A stretch of DNA of 34,408 nt from Firmicutes bacterium UBA3572 (GCA_002375985.1 DFNH01000016.1:1-34408), one strand, 5' to 3'; shown: positions 14,748-21,910, counted from the stretch's first letter. Notes: generated by a model from the letters alone, not told the origin. A program made the numbers and translations.

Positions 14748-15607
14748 TCGTGGCGGTGGCCAGCGGTAAGGGCGGCACCGGTAAAACCACCGTAGCTACC
14801 AACCTGGCGTTGGCCGGGCCCGACCGGGTGCGGTTTCTGGATTGCGATGTGGAAGCACCAAATGCGCACATCTTGTTGCAACCCGAACTTGAGCCCGGTA
14901 CACCGGTTCGCCTGCCGGTTCCGGTTTTTAACGCTGCCAAGTGTACGGGGTGTGGGCGGTGCGTGGAGGTGTGCGCTTATAACGCCTTGGCCCTGGTCGG
15001 ACGGGAACTGATGGTGTTCGAGGGCCTATGCCACGGCTGCGGGGGGTGTGTGTACTTTTGCCCGGAGGGGGCCCTTGAAGAAGCACAGCGGGTGATTGGT
15101 GTGGTTGAACGGGGTCGGGCCGGCAAGGTGGGTTTTTTTCAGGGCCGGCTCAACCCCGGCGAAGCCCTTGCCCCGCCGGTCATCGCTGCGGTGCGTCAGG
15201 AGGCGGCCGCCGCAGAAGACCAGCTGGACACCATCGTGGATTGTCCACCTGGCACGTCCTGCCCGGCCATCGCTGCGGTCCGGGGGGTGGACTACTGCCT
15301 GGTGGTGACCGAACCCACCCCTTTCGGACGCCACGACCTGGAAGCAATTGTGGAAGTGCTGAACATCCTAGATGTTCCGCACGGCGTAGTGATCAACCGT
15401 GCCGACCTGGGGGACGGAGAGGTGGAAGGCTTTTGTCGTGAGCGCGGTATCCCGGTACTCGGTCGCCTTCCGTTTGATCCCCGCATTGGCCGTTGTTTCA
15501 ACACCGGCAGGCCCGTGGTCAGCGAACTTCCGGTATGGCGCCAGACCTTCAAACGCTTGTGGCGCGACATACGAGATGCGGTGAAAGGGGCGGGGGCCGG
15601 TGCGTGA
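14744..15607 (+). CDS. MinD/Mrp-type ATPase with inserted 2x[4Fe-4S] ferredoxin domain (1)
   Basis: A 287-aa cytoplasmic P-loop ATPase of the ParA/MinD group. The deviant Walker A is SGKGGTGKTT at residues 7-16, and the DCDVEAPN and DCPPGTSCP switch regions are present. A bacterial ferredoxin domain is inserted near residues 60-115 with two complete clusters: C67-C70-C73-C77 and C96-C99-C102-C106. Related ATPases act in Fe-S or metal-cluster assembly. Paired versions occur in the Desulfovibrio orange-protein (ORP) gene set. GTG 14744 overlaps the preceding TGA, with no strong ribosome site, implying translational coupling. Confidence 0.92.
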   Translation: MIVAVASGKGGTGKTTVATNLALAGPDRVRFLDCDVEAPNAHILLQPELEPGTPVRLPVPVFNAAKCTGCGRCVEVCAYNALALVGRELMVFEGLCHGCGGCVYFCPEGALEEAQRVIGVVERGRAGKVGFFQGRLNPGEALAPPVIAAVRQEAAAAEDQLDTIVDCPPGTSCPAIAAVRGVDYCLVVTEPTPFGRHDLEAIVEVLNILDVPHGVVINRADLGDGEVEGFCRERGIPVLGRLPFDPRIGRCFNTGRPVVSELPVWRQTFKRLWRDIRDAVKGAGAGA

Positions 15608-16454
15608 GATTGTGGTGCTCAGCGGAAAGGGCGGCACCGGGAAGACCACACTTACTGGTTTTTTTGCCGGCCTGGGCCATGAGGCGGTGCTGGCGGACGT
15701 GGATGTGGATGCTGCCAACCTGCATATTTTGCTTGACCCGCGGGTGGTAGAGACCGAGCCGTTTGTGGGTTCGCGACAGCCCGTAATAGACCCTGAACAG
15801 TGCACCGGCTGTGGTCTTTGCACAGAACTCTGCCGATTTGGAGCCATCGACCGGGGCCGGGTGGATGAGATCGCCTGTGAAGGATGTGCAGTCTGTTTTC
15901 ATGCCTGTCCTGCAAAGGCGATCCGGATGGAGGACGTAATCAGCGGTCAGGTTTACACCGGCGACACCCGCTACGGCCCGTTCGTGTACGCCAAGCTGGG
16001 GGTGGCCAAGGAAAACTCCGGCAAACTGGTGGTTCGCGTCAAGCAGCGCGCCCGGGAGGTAGCCGCGCGGGAGAACAAGCCGCTTCTGGTGGTGGACGGC
16101 GCGCCTGGAATCGGGTGTCCGGTCATCGCTTCCCTTGGGGGCGCGGACTTAGTCCTGTTGGTTACCGAACCTACCGCCGCCGGTTTCCACGACCTGGAGC
16201 GGGCGCTGGGCTTAACCCGACATTTCCGGGTGCCGGCGGCGGTGTGCGTTAACAAGGCCGACCTCGACGAAGAAATGACTGCGGCGATCGAGGATCACTG
16301 CCGGGTGGTGGGGGTTGATTTCGCCGGGCGGATTCCCTTCGACCACGCGGTGGTGCGAAGCCTGGTGGCCCGAAAACCGGTCGCCGCGGACGATTCCACG
16401 GAAGCCGCACGAGCAATGCGCGCGGTTTGGCAGCGCACTTTGGCACTGTTGTAG
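15600..16454 (+). CDS. MinD/Mrp-type ATPase with inserted 2x[4Fe-4S] ferredoxin domain (2)
   Basis: A 284-aa paralogue of the preceding ATPase. Walker A SGKGGTGKTT is at residues 8-17, with DVDVDAANLH and DGAPGIGCPV switch regions. Its two Fe-S clusters are bound by C68-C71-C74-C78 and C93-C96-C99-C103. Compared with the first copy it carries an extra stretch after the ferredoxin part (SGQVYTGDTRYGPFVYAKLG). GTG 15600 overlaps the previous stop by 8 bases. The two probably work as a heterodimer using ATP and electrons to load clusters or metal onto the NifX-like proteins. This is inference from the ORP system. Confidence 0.92.
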   Translation: MREIVVLSGKGGTGKTTLTGFFAGLGHEAVLADVDVDAANLHILLDPRVVETEPFVGSRQPVIDPEQCTGCGLCTELCRFGAIDRGRVDEIACEGCAVCFHACPAKAIRMEDVISGQVYTGDTRYGPFVYAKLGVAKENSGKLVVRVKQRAREVAARENKPLLVVDGAPGIGCPVIASLGGADLVLLVTEPTAAGFHDLERALGLTRHFRVPAAVCVNKADLDEEMTAAIEDHCRVVGVDFAGRIPFDHAVVRSLVARKPVAADDSTEAARAMRAVWQRTLALL

Positions 16455-16529
16455 TTGATGGGCGGTTGGCGTTACTTGTGCAAGGGGCGCACGGAAGAGA
16501 TACGCCGCCGCCTAAGCAGCTCCAAAGCA

Positions 16530-16576
16530 GGCGGGGTAGCATCGTAGCTGCAAGGTACGATCCTACCCCGCCTTAA
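16530..16576. terminator. Bidirectional terminator between the ATPase operon and the DUF5320 gene
   Basis: GGCGGGGTAG (16530-16539) and ATCGTA (16541-16546) pair with TACGAT (16556-16561) and CTACCCCGCC (16563-16572). There is one C-C mismatch and a 9-base loop. TTAAATTA follows on the plus side. It sits between two convergent stops. Confidence 0.8.
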
Positions 16577-16577
16577 A

Positions 16578-16871
16578 TTATTCATCTTTCAATTCGTCGA
16601 TGCGTTTTTCAATTGCATGCAGCTGTTCCCGCAGAAAGGCGGCCTGCTGCTTGAGGGTTTCGGCCTCGGTGGCCGTTCCGGGCGCCGCCGCCCAGGAGTT
16701 CCAGGCCGGACCTGCCGCCGGATAGCCGAACGGTGTAGCACCGGGCGCGGCCCACCAACGGCGCGGCAGCCACGGAAAGGTGCGGCATACCCCGTACGGA
16801 TTCCCCAGGCCTCGACCACCGGCTCTCCATCCAAAACCGAAGCCGAAACCGGGTCCACGTCCCCATGGCAT
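16578..16871 (-). CDS. DUF5320-like small protein
   Basis: A 97-aa protein beginning MPWGRGPGFGFGFGWRAGGRG, a Gly/aromatic-rich N-terminus. It ends in a short coiled coil (LKQQAAFLREQLHAIEKRIDELKDE), the layout of DUF5320 proteins, which habitually accompany NifX-like and MinD-ferredoxin genes. ATG 16871 follows AAAGGGGGG. It converges on the ATPase operon, separated by one shared terminator, and its promoter carries the same CATATGCTYTAAT motif. Function unknown; a scaffold or partner for the metal-handling proteins is plausible. Confidence 0.8.
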   Translation of the reverse strand: MPWGRGPGFGFGFGWRAGGRGLGNPYGVCRTFPWLPRRWWAAPGATPFGYPAAGPAWNSWAAAPGTATEAETLKQQAAFLREQLHAIEKRIDELKDE

Positions 16872-16900
16872 CGGGAAACACCCCCCTTTACATAGTTTTG

Positions 16901-16947
16901 AGCATATGCTTTAATATTTATATACCACAATTACGGGTTTTTGGCAA
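16901..16947 (-). promoter_or_regulatory. Promoter of the DUF5320 gene with AGCATATGCT palindrome
   Basis: On the minus strand TTGCCA (16947-16942), 17 bases, TATATA (16924-16919). Immediately downstream, near the expected transcription start, is the perfect 10-bp palindrome AGCATATGCT (16901-16910). The plus-strand reading CATATGCTTTAAT matches CATATGCTCTAAT at 13852. Confidence 0.7.
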
Positions 16948-17108
16948 GTGCTCATAAATCTATTTTCTGCTCGGCTACCGGAATTGGCCGCAATCTGTAT
17001 TTTTTCTGGGTAATGGCGGGTACCGACGTTGCCATAGGAGATCTTGGAAAGGAGTAGCTACCTAAGACATAAATTAGGGTAAGGCTTAAGGGGTGTTTTT
17101 TCAGTGCT

Positions 17109-18193
17109 GTGGGAGGGGTCAGACACCGATTTGAAGGTTTTCTCGCATACCGATTCGACTGCTTCTCCTTGGAGCGCCGTTCTGGAAAAAGCTACGGTTC
17201 CCGAGCATTCCGTTTTTTTATGCGGGCGATGTCGGGTGGCGAGCCGCTGCTGGTGGGGCCTTATCTTTTCTTTGCCGGCGAGGATTGGTTGGTGGCGGTG
17301 GGATACCCGCTTACGGGCGCGTACCATGCGCAAGAATTTGACCAGCGCTTAGGGACGTTTTAGCCTGGACGAAAGCACACGATTGCTGGGCGATTAGCCT
17401 GTCCTTGCCCGATCGCCTGCAACCTTACCGCTGCGAGCAGGACCATTATTAATTAAATTATTATGTTTTGCCCGCCAGCACCACCCCGTCCGGTCGTTTG
17501 GCGCGCTTGGCGGCACGGGCGGCTACGTTGCTCGAAGTGGAGGAGGGTCGTGCCTTTACTCTGGCCCACTGCCGCCTTTGGTCCGAATTTGTGGGCCGGA
17601 AGGCTCTGCCCCAGCGCGTACAAAGACTTTTTACCCGTACCGCGGAGGTACTTGCCCATGCTCCGGACTTTATCTTGCTCAATGCCTGGGACAAAAACGG
17701 GAATCTCGCCGCCTGCCTCTTGCTGGACTTGGCTCCGCGCCGCTTCCTGAGTTACTTGATCGGGGCCCATTCCCGGAGCTACTACACCCCATACGCCTCC
17801 GACCTGCTTTTTCAGGAAATGATCCGGATCGCCCGGCGGGAGGGTAAAGAGTTTTTACATTTGGGGCTCGGCGTTCACGAAGGTCTGCGCCGTTTTAAAA
17901 CTAAGTGGGGCGGCAGACCCGCGTGGCCATATGAAATGGCCGCTTGGCGGGAAAAGGAGGCCACGAACACCGTCCTGCTAGCGCTTTCTCTAATGCCGGG
18001 GGGATCCTTCTCCAAAAGGGAGTATTTGAACAGCCTGCCCGAACAGAGACGGTTCAGGATGCTTTGGGAACTGGAGAAGGAGGGGCGCCGTTCCTGGATT
18101 GGTGGTACGGCGCACTTTTTCCCATACAGTTTCGAGTTTTCTTTTCGAAAGCTATTTGAGCAAGTGGATACGGTACTCTTTGAAGGCCGTTAG
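17109..18193 (+). pseudogene. Broken GNAT/FemAB-like acyltransferase
   Basis: Three pieces form one gene. From 17109 to about 17350 the frame gives GGEPLLVGPYLFFAGEDWLVAVGYPL and AYHAQEFDQRL. A frameshift then leads to DVLAWTKAHDCWAISLSLPDRL and EQDHY, followed by TAA at 17450. The same frame resumes as YYVLPASTTPSGRLARLA and runs to 18193, including LHLGLGVHEGLRRFKTKWGG, a typical acceptor-side motif of FemAB-like acetyltransferases. The stop lies within about 12 extra bases (TAATTAAATTAT) whose removal would restore DHYYVLP. The intact 3' part (from TTG 17468, 241 aa) has no ribosome site. The family usually modifies cell-surface or peptide substrates. Confidence 0.6.
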
Positions 18194-18194
18194 A

Positions 18195-18247
18195 CCAGGC
18201 AAGCCTGGACAGGTGTCTGCGGTCGGGCGCAACCCCACAGCGGACAC
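18195..18247. repeat. Two tandem hairpins after the acyltransferase remnant
   Basis: CCAGGC-AA-GCCTGG (18195-18208) is a perfect short stem. Directly after it, 18213-18247 forms a longer imperfect stem (GTGTCTGC...GCGGACAC). No U-run follows either. They mark the boundary between two decayed genes. Confidence 0.5.
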
Positions 18248-18257
18248 TCCCCGCCTC

Positions 18258-19283
18258 ATGGACCTCCTGGACGAAAAGGACTTCCGCGGTCGCCGGGCGG
18301 GACTTCCGGCCGGTACCGGTGCGGACCTATTCCACACTGGCAAAGAAGATGGACGGTGGTGCGGTCTACTTTACGCCGAACACCTTCTATTCGTGACGGA
18401 AGAAAACCAAGGACGCCCTGCGCTGGCCGAACGCCATCTACGTAGACATAGACGATCCGGCCAAGACTATGCCGGACGTGCTGGACCGGTGCTGGGAAAC
18501 CGGTTTGCCGCGGCCAAGCATAATCAGCAAGACCCCCAACGGGCTACACATCTACTGGAAGATCGAGCCGGCTCAGGCGACAGAAAAAGCGCTGCGTCTG
18601 TACACAGCGCTTCTGCGTTCGGTCGCGGCGGCAGTGGATGGCGACCTGGCCGCAGCGACGCCGGAGCGCTACCTCCGGATACCATATTGCTTGGTTTATT
18701 TTAACCCGGCGGTTTACACTTTGCAAGACTTTTCCACCTGGCGGGATGAAAACTTTGAGGTAGCCACGTCGGCATCCGGGGAAACGGGTGCCCTGGTCAC
18801 GACCGGGATCCTGGACCATCCGGCGGTGCGAAAGCTCCTGGAAGGCGTGGAGAAGGGGCGCAGAGATAATTCCGCCTTTACCCTGGCGCTGGCTTTCAAA
18901 GCGGCCGGGTACATCCCCGAACAGGCTCTGAACGAGTTGACCAGTGGGAATTTCCGCAACCGGCCACCGTTGCCGGCAGCGCAGCTGCGCGCTAACGTTC
19001 GAAGCGCGTATAAATCAAAATACCACGGCTGTCAGCAGAGTGGATCAGGGAGCTCAGCAAAATGAACTTCCGGCACCGGGTGGCGCGGAAGCGGAAACGC
19101 CCGGCCGAGCCGGGCAGGCCGGGGCGGCCCAACAAGATCAACCGGGCGAAGCGAAAACTGCTTTTGAAGCTAAAATTAAACCACCGGGGACTCCGCATCC
19201 GGAATCAGCTAGAACTTGCAAAGATGCTTTCCGTTTCGTTCCGGACGGCCCGGACGGTCTGGCCGACCTGGCTGGCCAGGTAG
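18258..19283 (+). pseudogene. Broken plasmid-type primase/replication protein (PriCT-like C-terminus)
   Basis: Pieces in different frames add up to one protein. MDLLDEKDFRGRR at 18258 shifts frame near 18290 to FRPVPVRTYSTLAKKMDGG. This frame gives VYFTPNTFYS, an in-frame TGA at 18394-18396, then KKTKDALRWPNAIYVDIDDP and the long open part from 18469. Residues around GVEKGRRDNSAFTLALAFKAAGY and NRPPLPAAQLRANVRSAYKSKYHG match a primase C-terminal (PriCT) domain. A third lesion near 19030 moves the frame to LSAEWIRELSKMNFRHR, a basic linker and an HTH-like end (ELAKMLSVSFRTARTVW). Such proteins initiate replication of plasmids and integrated elements; this copy is dead. Confidence 0.75.
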
Positions 19284-19310
19284 TTGTGCAGAAGAAATTC
19301 CGCGCTATCG

Positions 19311-19327
19311 TTGACAAATTATGTCAA
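19311..19327. repeat. Inverted repeat TTGACA-AATTA-TGTCAA
   Basis: A perfect 6-bp inverted repeat around a 5-bp spacer. The left arm is also a consensus -35, but no -10 lies at the right distance, so a promoter is doubtful. Confidence 0.4.
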
Positions 19328-19387
19328 ACTTTAGGATGCAAAAACCATGCAATACACGTTGGACGCGCGCGGGTGGGCGGGAGTGAC

Positions 19388-19416
19388 CATCTACAGTACA
19401 TGTAGATGTACATGTA
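19388..19416. repeat. Nested palindromes and 12-bp-period direct repeat
   Basis: CATCTACA (19388-19395) pairs with TGTAGATG (19401-19408). Overlapping it, GTACATGTA occurs at 19396-19404 and 19408-19416, 12 bp apart, each containing the palindrome TACATGTA. The packing looks like a protein-binding array, for example of a replication or partition protein. Confidence 0.45.
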
Positions 19417-19534
19417 ACCGTTGAATTGACGTTGCCGCCGGCGCGGGCAGGACCCGGCAATAGATGCCGGCGTGCCCGGGCCTCGGCCTCGAGTCGAGCT
19501 CGGCCTTGGCGCACCGGATGGCCTCCAGGACGGG

Positions 19535-19999
19535 TTACCGTCTCTTGGTGCGCAAAACCTGGATTTCCTGCCAGTGCAGGTTGAGCCGTTCGTCCTGGCG
19601 GTCCTGCCTTTCTTCGATGCGCTTCAGGCTGTCCAGGATCTGGCCGCGGGCGTCATAAAGGCCCCGGATCTTTTCGGTGATCTCGCCTTCGACGTGAACG
19701 GCGAGCTTGGTCAGGTCAGAGTGTAGTTTACCCTGGCCTTCTTCTAGGCGCTCCAGGCGTTTGCCTTGGGCTTCTTGGCCCTGGCGCAGCTCTCTCAGTT
19801 CCTCGCCTTGAGCTTCCTGGCCCCGGCGCAGCTCTCTCAGTTCCTTGCCTTGGGCTTCTTGGCCCAGGCGCAGCTCTTTCAGTTCCTTGCCTTGGGCTTC
19901 TTGGCCCAGGCGCAGCTCTTTCAGTTCCTTGCCTTGGGCTTCCTGGCCCTGGCGCAACTCTCTCAGTTCGTTAAGAATCTGCTTTAAAATATCGTCCAC
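19535..19999 (-). CDS. Coiled-coil protein built from 14-residue repeats
   Basis: A 154-aa protein of unknown function. Residues about 10-80 are five near-identical 14-aa units of the form ELRELRQGQEAQGK, encoded by 42-bp tandem repeats (about 19765-19975). A non-repeated region follows (LHSDLTKLAVHVEGEITEKIRGLYD) and then more coiled coil (RIEERQDRQDERLN). There is no membrane segment or signal peptide. The start is GTG 19999 behind GGGAGGG. Such proteins are common near mobile elements and phage genes. Repeat number is probably variable between strains. Confidence 0.7.
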   Translation of the reverse strand: MDDILKQILNELRELRQGQEAQGKELKELRLGQEAQGKELKELRLGQEAQGKELRELRRGQEAQGEELRELRQGQEAQGKRLERLEEGQGKLHSDLTKLAVHVEGEITEKIRGLYDARGQILDSLKRIEERQDRQDERLNLHWQEIQVLRTKRR

Positions 20000-20248
20000 G
20001 GTGGTGCCCTCCCTGGGGGTGGTTTACGGGTTTATGTTATCACAAATACCCCGGGGCGGGAAGAAGTTGGGAAGACTGGTCACGGTGGGGCGGGTGCTTA
20101 GCCGCGGCCTGGGCCGGCAGACCGTGAATCCGAATTCACACGTGCTTGTGAATCCATCGACGGGAAACCCATCTACGGTGAATTTCGCGCTATTGTTAGG
20201 TTTATCGTGTTAGGTCCAAACATTAAATAAGTCAAGGAGGTTTATCTA
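20000..20248. other. Non-coding gap before the excisionase-like gene
   Basis: No gene is seen. A short hairpin GTGAAT-CCGA-ATTCAC lies at about 20123-20138, and GTGAATCC recurs nearby. The rest is featureless. Confidence 0.35.
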
Positions 20249-20416
20249 ATGCGGAGTCTTAATGCTGAGCTTTTAACTGTTGTTGAAGTGGCTCAAATAT
20301 TCCGTGTATCCAAGGCTATGGTTTACCGGATGATTAGGCGCGGACAACTGCGGGCCTACTTGGCCGCCGGCAGAAAGGTGAAAGCAGAGGATGTCTGGAA
20401 AGAGCTTGGAATTTGA
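20249..20416 (+). CDS. Excisionase-like / helix-turn-helix (HTH_17) small protein
   Basis: A 55-aa protein starting at ATG 20249 with AAGGAGG nine bases upstream. The sequence ELLTVVEVAQIFRVSKAMVYRMIRR, then GQLRAYLAAG, then KAEDVWKELGI is the standard layout of the excisionase (Xis)/AlpA-type DNA-binding domain: a MerR-like helix-turn-helix followed by a short wing. In mobile elements such proteins direct excision or control the integrase. Here it lies directly before an integrase fragment in the same reading frame, separated only by its TGA stop. It is intact, unlike its neighbours. Confidence 0.8.
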   Translation: MRSLNAELLTVVEVAQIFRVSKAMVYRMIRRGQLRAYLAAGRKVKAEDVWKELGI

Positions 20417-20881
20417 AATATATTTTTCGGCCTCCGCTACCAGGACGATACTTACGACTTCCACCCGCCGAAGACCAAGCGAGGGCGGCGTACGATCTCT
20501 CTTTCAGATGAACTAGTCGCAGCCCTCAAACAGCACCGCGTGCGGCAAAACAAGGAGAAGTTGCGGCGGGCTGACACTTACGAAGACCAGGGGCTGGTAT
20601 TCCCGACGCAAGACGGAAAACCTTATGATCCAAACCGGTTCGCCCAGCGTCATTTCAAAAAGCAACTGCGCCGTGCTGGGCTGTCAGGCTTCCGCTTCCA
20701 TGACTTGCGGCACACTGCCGCCACGTTGATGCTCCGTAGCGGAGTAGACTTGCAAATTGTCTCCCGGGTCCTTGGGCCACGCGAGCGAAACATACACGAT
20801 GCGGGTTTGCGGGCACAATACTCCCCGGTATGCAGGGAAGAAGCCCTGGCGAAGTACAACGCTTTCAGCTGTTCGAAGTAA
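20417..20881 (+). pseudogene. Tyrosine integrase C-terminal fragment
   Basis: Starting right after the excisionase stop, the frame reads FFGLRYQDDTYDFHPPKTKRGRRTISLS (in part) and continues to FRFHDLRHTAATLML and LQIVSRVLG. This gives the catalytic HxxR (HDLRH) of tyrosine recombinases and the beta-region Lys (PKTKRGRRT). The N-terminal half, including the first catalytic Arg, is missing. After VLG the frame breaks: the next frame restores GHASETYTM, where the family has GH..., while the printed frame runs on as nonsense to 20881. The enzyme is therefore both truncated and frameshifted. It is probably the residue of the element that inserted beside tRNA-Val. Confidence 0.8.
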
Positions 20882-20887
20882 AATGGC

Positions 20888-20929
20888 CTGCTAACCGATT
20901 TGCAAACCTATGTTCGCAAGTGTTAGCAG
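20888..20929. repeat. Inverted repeat between the integrase remnant and tRNA-Val
   Basis: CTGCTAAC (20888-20895) pairs perfectly with GTTAGCAG (20922-20929), and TTGC/GCAA pair inside. It could be a terminator-like structure of the integrase unit or part of an attachment region. No U-tract follows. Confidence 0.45.
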
Positions 20930-20976
20930 GACACCGCATGGAACTTATTTGAAACGGCCGAAAGCCTTGGTATTCC

Positions 20977-21051
20977 TGGTGGGCGCGGGAGGTTTCGAAC
21001 CTCCGGCCTCTTGAATGTGAGTCAAGCGCTCTCCCCCTGAGCTACGCGCCC
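20977..21051 (-). tRNA. tRNA-Val (anticodon CAC), CCA encoded
   Basis: On the minus strand the acceptor GGGCGCG pairs with CGCGCCC. The anticodon stem CTTGA/TCAAG encloses loop CTCACAT (anticodon CAC, reading GTG). The T arm GGAGG-TTCGAAA-CCTCC follows, and CCA is encoded. Its 3' end points at the integrase fragment, the usual arrangement for tRNA-targeted elements. Confidence 0.95.
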
Positions 21052-21063
21052 ATTGTAACCGTT

Positions 21064-21092
21064 ATTCTAGCATAATCGGAGGCGTTGTGCAA
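21064..21092 (-). promoter_or_regulatory. Promoter of tRNA-Val
   Basis: On the minus strand TTGCAC (21092-21087), a 17-base spacer and TAGAAT (21069-21064), 12 bases before the tRNA. Confidence 0.65.
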
Positions 21093-21120
21093 GTGTAGTT
21101 CCGCTCTTTGTGCTGTTGGC

Positions 21121-21136
21121 CTGTGATATTGTCACC
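21121..21136. repeat. Solo copy of the insertion-sequence outer end
   Basis: These 16 bases (CTGTGATATTGTCACC) are the exact reverse complement of 2678-2693, the outermost repeat of the dead ISNCY-like element. No transposase sequence accompanies it. It lies between motB and the tRNA-Val promoter. Confidence 0.5.
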
Positions 21137-21145
21137 CCCAACGGT

Positions 21146-21910
21146 TCACTCCGCATGTGTTCTGCTGCTGGCTTTGGGGGGTTCGGCTTTTTCGTACAGG
21201 CTGCTCAGAATCACGAAGTCTACCCGCCGGTTTTTCTGGCGCCCTTCGGCGGTGGCGTTGCTGGCCTTGGGGCGGTATTCGCCGTAGCCGGTGGCCGAAA
21301 GCCGCTCTGGTGGGAAGTTGTGCCGGCTGATCAGGTACTGGACCACGCTTGTAGCGCGGGCTGCCGAAAGCTCCCAGTTAGACGGGAAACGCGGCGTATT
21401 AATCGGTACGTTATCGGTGTGCCCCTCAATGCGGATATAGTTCGGGGTTTGTAACAGAATGAGCCCCAGTTTGTCCATGACTTCCCTGGCCTGGGGTGTG
21501 AGTTCGGCCGAACCGGTGTGAAAGAGGACGGTGTCCTGGACGCTGATTACCAGTCCCCTTTCCTCGACGGATGTTTCTATCTGGGCGGCCAGCCCGGCCT
21601 CCTCGATCAAAGCCTGCACTTGTTGCTGCACCGAGGCGATCTGGGCCAGGAAAGAGGCGTCGTGCACCATGGAAATACCCCGGTCTATTTCTATAGGGTA
21701 GTGGGCGTCTGGACCAATTGAAGCGTCAGGCGCTTCGATCAAGACGGTGCCTCGACCGCCCAGGGCGTGCTGCAGAGCACGCGCCAGCGCCGCGAACTTC
21801 TCGGCGTCCACGCTGCTCAGGCTATACATAATGATAAAGAAACACAGCAGAACGGTGACAAAGTCGGCGTAGGGCAAAACCCATTTTTCACGCGTGCCAC
21901 CTTTTCCCAC
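21146..21910 (-). CDS. motB: Flagellar stator protein MotB
   Basis: A 254-aa inner-membrane protein that anchors the stator to peptidoglycan and forms the ion channel with MotA. The single N-terminal membrane segment (VLPYADFVTVLLCFFIIMYSL) contains the ion-carrying Asp at residue 16. The C-terminal OmpA-like domain has GHTDNVP at 163-169 and NWELSAARA. I chose GTG 21910 because GGAAGGAG lies just upstream; an upstream in-frame start would add 27 basic residues within the motA-motB gap. The 22-bp spacing shows co-transcription with motA. Confidence 0.93.
   Translation of the reverse strand: MGKGGTREKWVLPYADFVTVLLCFFIIMYSLSSVDAEKFAALARALQHALGGRGTVLIEAPDASIGPDAHYPIEIDRGISMVHDASFLAQIASVQQQVQALIEEAGLAAQIETSVEERGLVISVQDTVLFHTGSAELTPQAREVMDKLGLILLQTPNYIRIEGHTDNVPINTPRFPSNWELSAARATSVVQYLISRHNFPPERLSATGYGEYRPKASNATAEGRQKNRRVDFVILSSLYEKAEPPKASSRTHAE

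Noticed and set aside
18394..18396. TGA in the primase as a selenocysteine codon
   Set aside because: No SECIS-like hairpin was noticed just downstream, the family has Arg-like residues here, and two frameshifts show the gene is decayed.
19700..19999. Regular 42-bp repeats as a possible CRISPR array
   Set aside because: The repeats are contiguous without unique spacers and encode a coiled coil in frame.
17109..20976. Direct repeat of the tRNA-Val 3' end as an attachment site
   Set aside because: I looked for the terminal 20 or so bases of the tRNA across this region and found no convincing second copy, so the element's far end remains undefined.
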